Position numbers and translations under genes: made by a program | Notes under the pieces: generated by a model | Told to the model about the DNA's origin: nothing | Databases searched by the model: none | What the model saw: the letters and a program-made list of their open reading frames with translations, nothing else | Shown: piece after piece, positions 22,801-36,279 of the stretch | Layout: every line of letters begins with the position of its first letter | Numbering within the stretch: the stretch's first letter is position 1 | NCBI GenBank assembly: GCA_016987375.1 | Contig: PJRA01000493.1 | Span: 287,852-351,851 of the forward strand | Source of the DNA: Brachionus koreanus | Taxonomy: Eukaryota; Rotifera; Eurotatoria; Ploima; Brachionidae | Direction: 5' to 3' | Length of the DNA stretch: 64,000 nt

Positions 22801-22982
22801 TTTTTATAAAATTTTTAATACTAATAATTAATATGGTAATTTTTGGTGTTTTAATTTATTGAAGATAAATTTTTTCGTAAAAGATTAGTTAGGCGGTTTG
22901 ATAGATTTTAGAATATTTGCTTAACGATTTAAATTAAAAAAAAAGTAAATCACGAAATTTTGAACTATTATTATAAATAATT
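19898..22982. other. AT-rich spacer with a short coding-like stretch
   Basis: Nothing firm. There is an (AAT)n microsatellite at about 20761-20776. On the plus strand 22228-22395 is open for about 55 codons with a non-random look (ATLDNEGSVLIEEEKEKLQ, YDPDKDTIKLGERKKSL) but no start, family or clean splice borders; an isolated or dead exon is possible. Confidence 0.35.
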
Positions 22983-23155
22983 CTGAATGAGCACACAAAA
23001 AATATTTCCATTCAAGTCGATATTTTGCCTTTAACCTTGCTTCATCCCATGTCATACCCATTTCAGTGAGCTCTTTCATGATTGTTGCCCTCCAAGTCAT
23101 TACTGGTCTTCTTACTTTACTCTTGCCTTGCAGTGTCCATTGCAGGACTCACTTT
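22983..23155 (-). pseudogene. RTE-like LINE ORF2 C-terminal remnant
   Basis: The minus strand reads GKSKVRRPVMTWRATIMKEL, TEMGMTWDEARLKAKYRLEW, then K. It shares most residues with the remnant at 14265-14425, so both derive from one family. This copy keeps the frame through the whole block. Confidence 0.75.
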
Positions 23156-23811
23156 GTTATTCAACAGTCAAGAGATGACTCTATAAATTTTTTTTTTTCA
23201 AAAATGTAACGTATTTTGACACGATGACACTATAAAATTAATTGAAAGTATTTTAGAATACATAAAAGTTTAGAAAATATTTCACATTTTTGAAAAAGGA
23301 CTATTTTATGAAAATTAAATTTTATCAGCTTTTAGAAAAGTGTTTTCGGTCCTTGATAAAAAATCAAAAAATTTAATCAAAAAAAATTTTTTAAATTTTT
23401 CAGCAGAATTCAGAAGAAAATAGGCATAATTTTTTTTTTCAAATTAAGCAATAAAAAATTTAAATTTAGATCTCAGTCTTATTTAGTTTTACAATCAACT
23501 AGATATTTATATGGGTTTGAAATATTTCGAAATAAAACGCTACTCTTCATGGAAGAGACAATGCAATCGATCGGAATAAACATTCTTAAAAGTCAATCAA
23601 CTAATTTTATATTATCAAAATGTTCATAAAGCCAATGCACAACAATAGCTTGATTAAAACCAAATTAAGTAGAAATTTCAATTTAGCTCGAACCACATGA
23701 GCTGGAACTTAGCAAATATTACATAATTTGAAATAAAAAAAATTATTCAAAAAAAAAAAATAGTAAATTTTTTTATAAAAAAAATTTATTAAAATAGACA
23801 AAAAATTAGCC

Positions 23812-26800
23812 ATGAATTTTATATCTCGATACAAGTCAAATTCAAATCGTCAAACTAAATTGCGTCAAGAGTTGAACGAACAACAAGCTGTTAAAGTCAA
23901 TTTGAATAATGAATATTTGTCAGATACCGCCGCTGGTGTTGATATAGAAAATCGGAATTATGTCAGCACATCGAACGAAAACCAATCGATTAGCAAAAAT
24001 CAAAATTTTAACGAAGCTAAGAATATTTCGAACATAGAAAGCATAATTTTGTTCAAGAGCGACAATTATTCAAAAATGTCTGAAACTCGGGAAAAAAAGC
24101 GTCAATCAAAGTCGGCAAGTTCAATACTGCGCCGATTGCTGACATGTGGTGGAGTGGTTGCCGGCTGTTCGGGTACAAGCGTCAACAAAAGCGCAAACAA
24201 TAGCCGACGCTCATCCCGCTCCGGCCATTTAGATATACAGATACCTGACATAATTCTAACTCATCCCGAACCAGATAAAATTGTCACCGGTTCGGACATC
24301 TCTCTTAACAAACTCGGCAAAAACATATACTTTTCCGAGCCGAGTTTGTCGACCAACCAGCTAAGCGACGACCAAACTGTACCCGAAGACAAACAAATAG
24401 TTCTGCCTGTCATTAAACTAAATGATGATTATTTGATTGGTGAAAATTGTGACGAGTGCATTGAGGACGACGAGTCCGAAGACGAGAATTTAATTGAGGA
24501 AAATTTCGACGAGTATTTTGACGAAGACGAAGAAGAGGAGGACTCGGCCAAGCTGGACGATGAAAATTTATTTCAGAACAACGTGGCCAACATTATAATC
24601 GAAGAGGCAGACGAGGCTTTTCTCAATGAAACTCAGGTGTTCGAAGAAGAGGAGTCTTCGACGGAAAAAGAAAATAAACTTAATGCAAATTTGAGTTCGA
24701 CCACAATTCCGTCTTTTTCGTTCGAGATACACTCGGACGATCAGGACAAAAGCGAATCGATAAACAAGTCCGAGGAGACCGATGGCGAGGCACAAATATC
24801 GAAAAGCTGTCCCAAAATGACCAGCTACAATTCAAAATTTCTAACTGCTAATAACATATTGACCGATCGAGGCTGTTTGGTCAATATTAGAACGGGCAGC
24901 TTCAACCTAGGCTGTCAAAACGCTGCTTCGTCTACTTCGCTTTGTCCCGATAAATGTCCCAATGACGAAGAGCTCATTGATTCACATCAATTTTTCAGCT
25001 CACTTCAACACGAGAGTAGTGAGTTTAAAAATTCGTCATCAAACTACTCGTTTCGTAGCTACAATGGTAGTCTTGAGAGCAATGCTTTAAATTTGCTCAT
25101 TCCTTTTTTGTTGATTAAAAATCGTCGCAAAAGCTCTAATATTAGAGAAGATAAATCTAATGAGAATTTATTTTTTAAGAATGGATCAAATACCGAGTAT
25201 GCGGTAAAAAATAGTAAAAATATGCTTGGCACAAGTGGATTAAACACTCAGGCTAATAGTAATTTATTGTCTGCGTCGTGTAGCAGCGACCAGGACCAAA
25301 TAAGACGATGCTCGCACGATCCCAATATAGAAAAATTGCACAAAACTTATATAGAAAATGTTAAGCTTTCCAGCGCTCAAGTGTTCTCGTCCAATACAAA
25401 TATATACTCGTCTAATGGTAAGCATGAGTCTGTTGCTGAAGGTTCGATAATTAACCGATCGGTCAAACATCCCATCAAATCGCTTAAGTTTAGCGAGAAT
25501 TTTTTGTCCTTGGATAGCAGTCAAAAGTTTAACAGTTTGAGTGAGACTGAGGAGAAATTCGATCCTGAGTCGGAGAAGGCCGATGTTTTAAACGAAATTT
25601 ACAAAGTCGATAAATGGCTTATTGATAATCGCAATAATCATTTGGCGCAAAAGAAAGAGCTTTCGAAAAAAATTATCAGAAAACTTCCATCTATGACTAT
25701 AAGCGAAGATGAGGACAATTTAAAAAGTGTCGATTCGTCTAACAATTCGAGTAAAATGAAGGTTAATTTTTTTGAAGATGACCATGATGAAAATTCTAAC
25801 ACGACTGATCCCAAGACCAAGTACTCGTCGGAAACAAATGATTCAGCTATTGACATTCAATCTTACGGGTAATTTAAAATCATATTTTTATTTTGTTAGA
25901 GAGCAAAAAAAGTAAAAAAAAAAGTGCTTCACTGAAGAGCAATTTTTTTTTTCAAATTACATTAGCGTGAGTCAAAAATTTTGCTTTTTTTTTTTAATTT
26001 TTTTTAATCTATCATCCTTCTTTAACTTTGTCTTGGTTAGTAAAATAAAGTCTTGTAAGATCAAATGAACCATTGCGCAATAAAGATGAGATAATAATCA
26101 GAAGAAGAAAGATCTGGGCTTTATGTTTTGTGATACATAAGATTATTTTCAAAGTGTATTACCCCTTGGAAATTCCATCAAGCACACAATATCACTTTTT
26201 TATCAAAGCGTCCTCTTTTAACGACTGACTGAGCTGGTTAAGAAGGGTCCAACCATTGATTTTTGTGATTATAATTTTGAAAATAGATCCAATTTTCATC
26301 ACAAATAATGATCTGTTTGAAAAACCATTCATTTAGAGGATTTTTTTAAAAAGTTTCCCACAAATTTTAATGCTCTATTGAATATATAAAAATCTGTCAG
26401 ATCATGAGGAACAACTCAGCAACGTCTTTTAGCTTTTTTAATCATAATAAAGTCACAATATACAATCTATTTTGATGTGTAAAGACCATTTGATAATTAG
26501 TGTTGCTCTCAACAATCGTATGCGGAGCATTCTACTGGTATATCTGAGCCTAATTTCCTCTCAAGGCTCGTATCAGCACAATTAAACTTTTAAGACCAAT
26601 CTTATACTTTTCTTACTTTACACTCAAAGACCGGAGGGATTTTTCTTCCCATTTTATTTACTCGCTTTTTTGGTTTTTTAAGTTTTTTTAATGAAAATAA
26701 ATTTTTTTTTTAAAAAATTGAACAGTTTTATAACATTTTTGATTTAAAATATGATTGAAAAAAAATATAAAATATGATTAAATTTATTGAATAAAAAACA

Positions 26801-29800
26801 ATAAAAGGAAGTAACAAAAGGGGTTAAAAGATCGCTCCGGCCTTATTGCTGTTGCTAATATACCTTTTTTCCAATAATGACGCAAAATTTCAAAATTTTT
26901 ATTGAAAGTTTTCATTTTATAAACTTTTTTAGAATTAAATAAACAAATAGCTGGACATGTCATTTTAAAGAACATTCAATTCTGTTTATTTTAACTCAGT
27001 CAATCCAAAAAATCCAACTTTTATAAAATGCAACATTTTATTACTAAAAACTAGAAAGTCAGACTGATTAAAAATAAAGATTTTAAATTTAGTTATGTAG
27101 ACAAATTAAATTTTTTTTTTTGAAAATTAATTGAAATTTTTTAAGAATTTTGTTTTAAAAATCTATTTATAAAATTTTGTATCAATTAAAAAATATTTAA
27201 GTTACAATTTTCTTTATTTTTAAGTATGCAAACTCCCCAATCAATAGTGTTATCAAATGATAACATAGGATGTTCAAATATTACTTAAATGATTATGTTG
27301 TCATTGTGATGACAAAAAAAATATTTTGTTTTCGATAAAATTCGGATTTTGATAAAAAAAAAATTTTATTTGATTAGAAAATGTATTTTTATTTATCTAA
27401 ATTTATTTAATATTTTAATGATTGGAGCTCGATAAATTTTCGATAAAATAATTATTATCACTTCGATAACATTACCAGAGAGACCTTATGTATGTTACAA
27501 GCTATTTTTTGAAGAAGGAAGAGAAAACTCACTAATTTTTCAAAAAGTTTAAAAAATTAATTTTTGGGTTGAATATGTCTAGAAAACGACTCAAAATTTC
27601 TTATTAATATTTATGAGAAAAATTTTTTTTCGAAAAGTAATAAAAAAGAAAAATTTGTTTTTCTCTCAGCTGACACAGAGGCATCAAAAAATTACTACAC
27701 AACTTTTTTCTTAAACATTTTTAATAAAAGCTTCACAATTATTTAAAAAAATTGATTAACTAAAAAATTTAATTTATCTCATTTTAAATAAAAGATTGAA
27801 TATTTGAACTGTTTTTATTTTAGTTCTATATCGACCCTTTCGAAAGCATCATCCAGCAAATCTCGAGTTAATTGGCAAAGTTTTAGCAAATCTTATCATT
27901 ACTACTTTTTCCAATCAATGAACACTACATGGTCAAAATATCAAATAGCAGCCATGTCACTTGAACAGCTAATGGCTCTTAGAAAATTAGCTTTGATTCA
28001 ATTTTCGAAACTAGTCGAAAGACAGCATTCCAGTATGATAAGGTATCTTGTTCAACATATCATGGCTTATATATATAAAATTTAAAATTTAGAACATTTC
28101 GACTCTTTTCTAAAAAGAATATAGCTAATGAATTCCAACGAGTGTACGACTCAATTGACTCGATTGATCCAGAAAAAACAAATACTTCCAAAACTAAGAC
28201 TGTTCAAAGTTCAAATCAATCACCACATTCAAATTCAACTATTTCACATCAGATAAGCCTAAAAGAATCGGCAATTTTGATCGGAAACCGTAAAGTAAGC
28301 AATCATTTAGGCGCTCGATTGGGTCATTATTTATCTAATGAACGAATAAACACCACGGGTAAAAAGAAACGTCATAGAAACTCCATTAAAAAATCAGAGA
28401 ATCCTGTGTCTACTGATCCTATATCTATATCTAAAGATGAAGCTTCAGTTACAAGCAACCATTTGGAGTTTATCGAGTCATTGGTACTCGAAGAAAACCA
28501 GAAAGAAATTCAAAACGTTAAAAAAAGACTTGTTTTTGGTTTACCTTTGAGCACAATTATGCAACTTAGTGGCCAACCATTGCCGCAACCAATACTAGAG
28601 TCAATGCGTTTTATTCGAAAGATAGCGCCAACTGAAGTTGGCATTTTTCGCAAAAATGGAAACAAATCTCGAATAAAAAAATTAAAAGAGTCAATAGATA
28701 ATAATGAAGCAATTAACTTTATATCTTCTGATTTAACTGTATTCGACATAGCTGATACATTAAAACTTTACTTTCGCGAACTTCCTGAATGCTTGATCAC
28801 CAACAAATTGTCTGATATTCTTTTAGCTAATTATTCAAGTAAGAATTTTCAATTAATTCTAATATAAAGTCATTTATTAAATTGTTGTCAAATGAATCTA
28901 ATGCTTAAAAATAATTATCAAAAATCAGATAAGTAAAGTGATGATATATTTTTAATTTAAATAGCAATAGAATAAATGTAATGTCAAAAATTTTTATACA
29001 AATAATTTTTACAAAATTTACATTGTTTTTCAGCGCTAGAAAATTTAACAGACAAGTCCTTCCAATTATAAAAAAAAATTTCATGAGGCTGAAAGGAAGG
29101 ACCAGATAAATTATAACTGGGTGATAATTATTAGATTTTTAAATACCAAAGTTACTTTCAATTAAAAAAATATTTAGTTTTTTTTAGTTTTTTTTAACTT
29201 ATAAAAGAAATACTTTTTTTCGACGTAGTATAAAAATATTTACCAACATTTAAAGGTTTAATAAATTTATGGTCATCAAAAGATATTTATTTCAAAAAAA
29301 AAAATTTGTATAATTTTTGTTCCGTAAAAAAGGTGTTATATTATAGCATTATTATTATTATTATGCTCCAAGACTGAGGTTTTCTCAACGCTCCGTCAAA
29401 TAAGGTAGCTTTGTCTTTAAAAAAGGCTGAAAATAAACCGATTTCTTAATTCTTCAAGTACCTTACTATTTTTGCCAGTCTCAAACTCTAATTCTACCAC
29501 ATATTTTTAGTATTTACACTTTTTTATCATATGAGTGTTACCCTTATATTCTATTTCATTCAATAGATTGACAGTTTTAGCGATGTAATCTTTGTCACTC
29601 ATCTCCTTCATACAGGAGATCTTTGATGATTCATTTTTTTAATGGATTATTTAGTTATCTTTCATGATCCTATTTAAAAGCTTGTCCTACATCATATGTT
29701 CTATCAGGAGAGTGATAATAGTAAGAGTACTATGTTATAGCATTGACATATTTTTTATATTAGCTTCTTAATTTAAAAATTAACAATATTATCTTAAATT

Positions 29801-32800
29801 AACAAACATTTAAATCCCTGTTAAATTTTAAACATTAATTTTTCTTAATTGCAATTTGACATTTAACACACTGACATTAATTTACATTAAATCTTAAAAA
29901 GAAAGTTTCAAACTAAGTTTCAAAGTTTTTTTTTTTCATTTAAAATATAGTTTGTATTTGAACCTCGCGTATAGCTTGGAATGGAACTTGGTCCTTTCTT
30001 TCAGCCTCATGAAAAAAGCATGGATTTTAATAATTTTGAAAATAATAATGAAACTAGTCATGTATTTTAAAACAATTTGATAAATAAAAAACAAAAAATT
30101 GTATTTCTAAATAAAACTAAAATTGCTTTACTAGAATCAACGACTGAAAATAAAAAAGCATTAATTAAACTATAATTGATTATTTTTTTTCTGTAAAAAA
30201 GACTTTTAATTGAAAAAATAATAATAATTTCAAGCGCTCTATTTGCTAGTTATTTAGGATACTGTTGTTTATTATACTAAAACCACTACTAGGAAGGCTT
30301 AATTAAAAACAAAAAATCTAAATATGATGACAAATAGGGCCATAATATTATCATACTATTAAAAATAGTAAATTAGCCCGTATAGCCGAGCGGTTTGTGT
30401 GTTAGTCATGCAAGCAGAGGATCGAGGGTTCAAAAACCACTGAGGGTGGAAAAATCTTCAAAATATCTCTGCAATACAGGGCGCATGTNNNAGATCGGAG
30501 CTGTTGCTCAAAAAGGTACTTGAAAAGGAAATGAGCTCCTCCCCATTATCCACTAGGATAGAATAGAGTAAAAAAAAAATAGTAAATTATACTACAAATT
30601 TAATATTTTAAACGTATTTTTAATGCGATTTTTATATTTTTTTAATTTTGAGCAAATTTAATGTAAATACTATCGTTTACAATTACCATACTTAATATAA
30701 AAGTACCAAAAATTAATAGAAAATATAGCAAAATTAATAAAAAATAAATCAACTTTTGCATCTATTAACATAAAAAAAGTATTTTCTTTTTTTTTTCAAT
30801 AGGATGCCACAACTTTTACATTACTTTATGTTGTCGGCGTCATCATCAAGAAATTTTAGTTTAATTTGTAACTTCGAAAATATTCTATTTATTAGCAAAT
30901 TAGCTTGACTGTCATTTGATTTGTCTGTTAATAAAAAATGATTAAATTTAATTGTTATTTTGATTTATTGACACAAAATGAACAAAAAACCTTAGTATTG
31001 GTAGAATTTTTATGGAATAAAAACTCAATAAAACGATGAAAATTATTATTGATGGGAACAAAATAGTATTTATTGGCAAAGACTTATTTATTTTTATTTT
31101 TATTTATGTAGCTATTACTGTAAATAATTTTTGAATTAATTAAAAAAAACAGCAAATAACTATACCGATAAAAATTCAAACTACGATGTTTTAATTGCAA
31201 ATAATTACCGTCTATTTGCTTAATTTATTAGATAAACATTTTAAAAATTTTTTTTTAATTAAATTCTTACTAATATTTAAAATTATTTTCTGTTTTGTGA
31301 CCAGATGGTAACCAATCCTTTTTTCTTTTTTTGTAAGATTCCGAGTGATTCAATTTTAAAACTCTCTGAACATTTCTGGTCATTAATTCCTGTGACTGTG
31401 GTCACAGGACTACACACTAGCTGGTTGAAAAAAAAAAGAAAAACCCAAACTATTATTTTTTAAATTTTAAATAAAAACCAAAGATGAACTTTTTTTAATG
31501 AAATAATTTTTTTTTAGAGATAAGACCAGAAGAAAGAAAGACAACTCTTCAACAAGTTATGCTGTTGATACCAGACGAAAATCGTCTGGTATTGCAAACT
31601 CTTCTTTTATTTTTAAACGATATAGCCAAGCATCATAAGGTCAATCAGGTAAATTATATTACTAAATAAAAATCTTAATCAAGCTTAATTTAATTAAATC
31701 AAGATGTCTCGTAATAACTTGGCTGTGATATTTAGTCCTGTGATTTTTTCGATGAATTTCGATCCAAAGAAAAAGCATAAAAACTTGAAAAATATTTCAA
31801 CACTTCCGGTTAATTTAAATCTAACGAGAAATGAGACCCCGAATACAAACATTATTCAACCACAAAGTGAAGAAGACCAAGAAGAAGCAACAAATTCAAG
31901 TAGACCTGTTTTCGATTTAAAAGATACTAGTGCGGAAAAAAATCTAGAAACACCAGATTTGAACCAAAAACCAAATTCAAACAATGAACTTGGACTAGAC
32001 TTGAGCGAAAATCAGGCACCTCAACAATCAATACTTTTATCTGTACCAAATCAGACTTTAAATTTAGCCAATACGTCTTCCAAATCAACAAATCAGCAAA
32101 ATTTAGACATTAACTCGAATTTAGTGAATATGATTGCACAAAATTCAAAGCGTAAATATTCAAATCGTCTAAATAAAGCAGCAAGCACTTTGGTAAATTT
32201 TGGAGCCGAACTAAGCACAAATAGAAGCTCAAGTTTTTTCTTTGACTCGGTCAAAGATAACTTGGAAACATTGGAATATATGAATAAAATTGTCCAATTG
32301 TGTGTGTCAGATATGATCAAATATTCAATGGACTTATTTACAGTAATAAAAAAAATATATACATTAAATTTTTTGTCTTCCCTATTTTATTATTTTTAAA
32401 GGTTCCTGTTGAAAACTTTGAAAAATTAAAGTTGTCAGTATTTTATGGTTCAGAGCCACATAATTTGGATTATTTTTTCGACAAAGAAGCAAAATGTATC
32501 AAAAGAACCGAATTTTTTTCCAACAATATCAAAATTGATAAAACAAATTGGTTTTATTTCGATAAATTCGAAGACGTGTCTATTTATTACTTCAAAAACG
32601 ATTATTTGTTTCAAAGTTTGTTGAAAAACATGGAGTCTAACATGTCTAATTTAGCAAATCCAATTTCTCCTAATGCTAGTCGTACTGCCATTGCTTCTAC
32701 AACTCAAATGAATGATTCAACGCCTAATTTTCTAGGACTTGAAGCTTTTGAAAGCGCTCAATCTTCATTTGCTATTCCACAACAAAATGAAAGTTTTAAT

Positions 32801-35078
32801 GATAAATTAAAATTGTGGAAGTGCTGTACTCTGATAAAAAGTCAAAACTTGACTCTTGAAAGTATCTTAGATAGAATCAAAGATGAAAGGTAATTGAAAA
32901 ATAACAAATGCATAGATTTTTTAATTATTTTATTTTTATTTAATGGTTTAATTTTCATTTTATCTTAGATTTCATTAGATACATTTTTGAATTTATCTTT
33001 AAGGCCATTTTTTAAAAATATTTATAAAATTTTAATAATCATTTTTGGGTCATTTTCCTCAGGATCCATTTTGTACTGATGAATCAAACAAATTATTTGA
33101 ATTATTAAATCCCTATTTTAACAGTAATCTTAAACTTTAATGCTGCATTAAAGTCAAAAACTTAATTTTAGAACATCTCTCATGTCGGTAATGACAATAA
33201 AATAGGGTTTTATTTCAAAATTAAAAAAAATTTCAATTTTTTTGAAAATAAAAAATATTAATTTTTTTAATTTATTAGCCATAGGTTTGGGTATCACTTT
33301 TTTTTCTGGTAATTTTTATGATCATGGATTAAAGTGCGGTTTTTTTTTGATTTTTGGGTGTAGGTTACTAAATGTTTTTGACAATTTTTAATTTTAATTC
33401 CCATTTAATCCAAAACTTTGTACAATTCAACCCATTCCTACACTCAACTAGCCAAAAAATTCCGTATCCAAACCAACGTTTAACACTCAAAAGCCCGATG
33501 GATCTTTTAAACCCTTTTAGTTACTTCTTTTATTTGTTTTTTATTCAATAGACTAAATCATTATATATTTTTTTTCAATTATATCTAAAATCAAAAATAT
33601 TATAAAATTATTTAATTTGTATTGCAAAATAATTTTATTTTCAATAAAAAAAAGCTATAAAAACGAGTCAAATAAAATCCCTCGTGTCTATGAGTGCTAA
33701 AAGAATAACCTGAAAAAAACAGATCTTATCTCTTTTCCAAATCCCAAATAAATGGCAAAATAAAATCTTAGATAAATTTCTAAATACCTCTTTTTGTTGA
33801 ATGAATTAAAATTCACAATTTTATTGCATTGAAATTATTACAATCTTTTAGATTAAAAAAATTTTATTTTTCATTTAATAAAAGATTGTAAATATGAATT
33901 GCAATTAAATTTCACAAGTAAAATTTTTAATCTGAAAATGTACTTTGCCTCCAAATTTGGATGGAAATGTCCGATTTAAAATTATTTTTATTCTAGAGGT
34001 TCATGTTTTAGATAGATAAAAAAAATTTTTGTGATTTTAGAGTAATGAAATTTAATTGTTTTGAGGTTTTAAACGTTTAATTGATTAAGAATTATTGATT
34101 TGAGAAATAAATCTAATTGCACAATAATTATTATGATAGCATGTTAAGTAAAAATTGTCAGAAATAATGTAAATAGTTACAAAAATATAATATATAGATC
34201 AGTTTTACAATTAAACAAGATAATAAACTTAATCTTTTTAACTAAAATAAACTTTTTACTAATAATAAAATTTTCATTTGTCTTTTTCATTTAATTTTTA
34301 AAAGAAAGTTCAAGTTTATACAAACGTTTGAAGAAGAGATGAAAATGTCAATTCTATAAATGCTAAATTTTTTCCACTTTAATTTTTTTGAGAATTTTTA
34401 CGTTATTAAATTTAAAATTTTATTTTGCTATATTCTTGTAATTTTAGATTAATTGAAATATATTAAAAATAAATTCATTTAAGTATAAGAGAATAAGATG
34501 TCAAATAAAATTAGATTTATTTAGAATAAAAGAGCTAATTTATTTTTTTTTAAAGAAAATTGTGGGACGACGATTTTAGCGATGGAAAATTAATTCAGAA
34601 GCTAGATGATCAAACAGAATTATACCGCTATGTAATTTCTTTCATGCCACCACATCCTTCAAGAGATTTTTTCGAAATTAGGTGAGCTCAAATTTCATCA
34701 TTCTTTAATAGATTATTTAATAAAATCAAAAGGCATTTTACTCGTCAAGAAGGTGATAATCCAACTTTAATATTGACAAGTACATCTGTAAAGCATCAAG
34801 CTGGAAATAAACTCGTCGGAGACATAAGATCTAATTTAATTATTTCCAAATATATAATAGAAAAACTAATATCTACAGATACCATTACCACATTCAAAAT
34901 TACTCATTACATAAAAATGGATTACAAGTAGATTATTTATATACAGTTAGAATTTTTTAAATTAAATTTTATGTTTATTTAAAGGGGCTTTACGATGGAA
35001 TTCTACAACAAAACTTTTGGATACATGATGGCTCGACTACTTTATAATTTAAAAATTTCACTGCTCAACTCACATTAA
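23812..35078 (+). CDS. RhoGAP-START protein of the DLC1/STARD13/STARD8 family
   Basis: Nine exons: 23812-25868, 27824-28042, 28093-28838, 31518-31648, 31704-32342, 32402-32889, 34556-34681, 34733-34927 and 34985-35078. All phases join, giving 1564 residues. Exon 1 (about 685 residues) is Ser/Asp/Glu-rich and disordered, with an acidic block around residues 215-260. The RhoGAP domain (exons 3-5) has FGLPLSTIMQLSGQPLPQPI, the arginine finger in VGIFRKNGNKSRI, LKLYFRELPECLITNKLS, PDENRLVLQTLLLFL and NNLAVIFSPVIF. The C-terminal START domain (exons 6-9) has LWKC, KLWDDDFSDGK, YRYVISFMPPHPSRDFFEIR and GFTMEFYNKTFGYMMARLL. Family members switch off RhoA/Cdc42 at focal adhesions. No N-terminal SAM domain is seen. 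An acceptor-like ATTAG lies two bases before the ATG. Long introns carry transposons; short ones are 50-60 bp. Confidence 0.95.
25985..26935 (-). pseudogene. Dead mariner transposase, interrupted by a MITE
   Basis: From high to low coordinate on the minus strand: about 26855-26930 has ILRHYWKKGILATA (N-terminal helix-turn-helix type). After the inserted MITE come FNCADTSLERKLGSD at about 26560-26620, then VPHDLTDFY and NEWFFKQ, then the first catalytic Asp in IICDENWIYFQNYNHKNQWL (about 26270-26330), KKVILCAWW, GVIHFENNLM, and at about 26090-26120 SPDLSSSDYYLI with the last catalytic Asp. The segment that should contain the middle Asp (HDNARPH in relatives) is deleted, and stops are frequent. 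Lies in the first DLC1-like intron. Confidence 0.78.
26622..26850 (-). mobile_element. MITE family 1 copy inserted in mariner
   Basis: The left end is TACACTCAAAGACCGGAGGG, followed by ATTTACTCG; the right end is GAATAAAAAACAATAAAAGG, AACAAAAGGGGTTAAAAGAT, CGCTCCGGCC. Ends match inversely the copies at 33483-33697 and 60704-61256, giving about 229 bp in the opposite orientation. It lies exactly between N-terminal and central parts of the mariner remnant. Confidence 0.78.
29079..30013. mobile_element. 0.93-kb terminal-inverted-repeat element in intron
   Basis: TTTCATGAGGCTGAAAGGAA (29079-29098, continuing GGACCAG) is mirrored by CTTGGTCCTTTCTTTCAGCC at 29988-30007, ending TCATGAAA. The interior minus strand has a coding-like, broken stretch at about 29450-29640 (KEMSDKDYIAKTVNLLNEIE, then VVELEFETGKNSKVLEELRN) and an (ATT)n run near 29348-29363. 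No transposase family could be named, so it may be a decayed DNA transposon or a foldback carrying foreign sequence. Confidence 0.55.
30376..30572 (+). mobile_element. tRNA-derived SINE with 15-bp target-site duplication
   Basis: The head GCCCGTATAGCCGAGCGGTT contains a tRNA-type A box (TAGCCGAGCGG, 30383-30393) and a B-box-like GGGTTCAAAAACC at 30426-30438. A short unique body and a poly(A) end follow. The 15-mer AAAAATAGTAAATTA occurs immediately before (30361-30375) and after (30575-30589) the element, a perfect target duplication, so the insertion is young. A 3-N gap at 30489-30491 probably stands for about 110 bp, judged from the copy at 10735-11022. Confidence 0.88.
33483..33697 (+). 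mobile_element. MITE family 1, complete copy in DLC1-like intron
   Basis: Left TIR ACACTCAAAAGCCCGATGG, right TIR (minus strand) AGCACTCATAGACACGAGGG, flanked by TA on both sides (33481-33482 and 33698-33699). It is 215 bp, AT-rich inside and non-coding. Internal blocks AGTTACTTCTTTTATTTG and AACGAGTCAAATAAAA recur in the copy at 60704-61256. Confidence 0.82.
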
Positions 35079-36279
35079 CAAAGAGTTATTTATTGAAGCT
35101 GTATTAAGTTTGAGCTTTGTCTCAAACATCAAAATTTCATGTAAAAAAAGAAGCTTATCGTAAAAATTCATATTAATTATGAATGTAAAATATTTTTATT
35201 TAAATTGTTAATTTCCATTTTATTAAATATCTAAAACTTTTTATGTTTAAGCTTTTTTTTTTAATCATTTTATATTTGTCGATTAGTCATTTTTCCATTA
35301 TAGCATATTGTTATCATGTTTAATTAATTAATTTTGATAAAAATCAGACAAGATATGTAAATAGATTTGTCAAACTTAGTCTTTCATTTGGTTAACAGCA
35401 AGCGCTATATTTAGAGTCTTTGTTTAGCGTTTTATATTGTTATGAAATTTATTGTTAAACTAAACAATTTAATTTTAATTTGATTGTTTAACACATTTAT
35501 TTAAATCAATTAATATGTTAAGATGAAAAATGTTTTTTTTTTATATGTTGAAACCAATTTATAAAAATATAATAATCAAAATATTTTTTTTATTTTTTAT
35601 ACTACAAAATCTAGTTCTATATACCAAAATATAGCGTATCAAACGCTTATCTTAGTAGAAAATTTTCGTTCTTTTTACACTGTTGAATGCAAAGCAGAAT
35701 TTATAAATTCTGAATCAAAAGAGACTATTTCTTTTTAGCCAAAATTTTTTGAAAATCCGAATAAATTCATATTTTCACTCATAAAATTTATCTTTCGTTT
35801 TGGATAAAAAAGAAATTTAAATTTTACTTAAATTCCAAAAAATTTCATGATTTTGGCAACAAATATTATTACATCTAATTTTTCGAAATAATTTTGTAAA
35901 TTTTGAATGCTTATATAATTTTTGAAAAAAAATTGTTTGTGTTCCTTTTTTTAGAAGCAACCAATATGACGAGTAAAAAATTTTCATGCTTTTAGAGAAA
36001 GGGTACCAATGGTCTCAATTTATTATAAAATTTAATTTAAAAATTACATTAAGCCTAGATCATGATGTAGTCTTAATTTGTCTGAATATTGAATTTTGAT
36101 AGTTTTGTTGAGTTCAACAACTTGATTAGAGTTCTTCATTTTAACGAACTAGAATAGAATATCTTAATATGTTCGATATACCTGAAAAGTTATTTTGGTG
36201 ACCATATTATTGTAATTGCTTTACATAAAAAATCAACAACAAAACCTGAAAAATACTATGACATGGTTATAGGTTCAAA
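35079..36279. other. DLC1-like 3' flank, no gene seen
   Basis: AT-rich DNA following the stop. No ORF of note, no repeats recognised. Confidence 0.5.

Noticed and set aside
30376..30450. A functional tRNA gene
   Set aside because: The head has A and B boxes, but it cannot fold as a complete tRNA, continues into a SINE body with poly(A) and is flanked by a target duplication.
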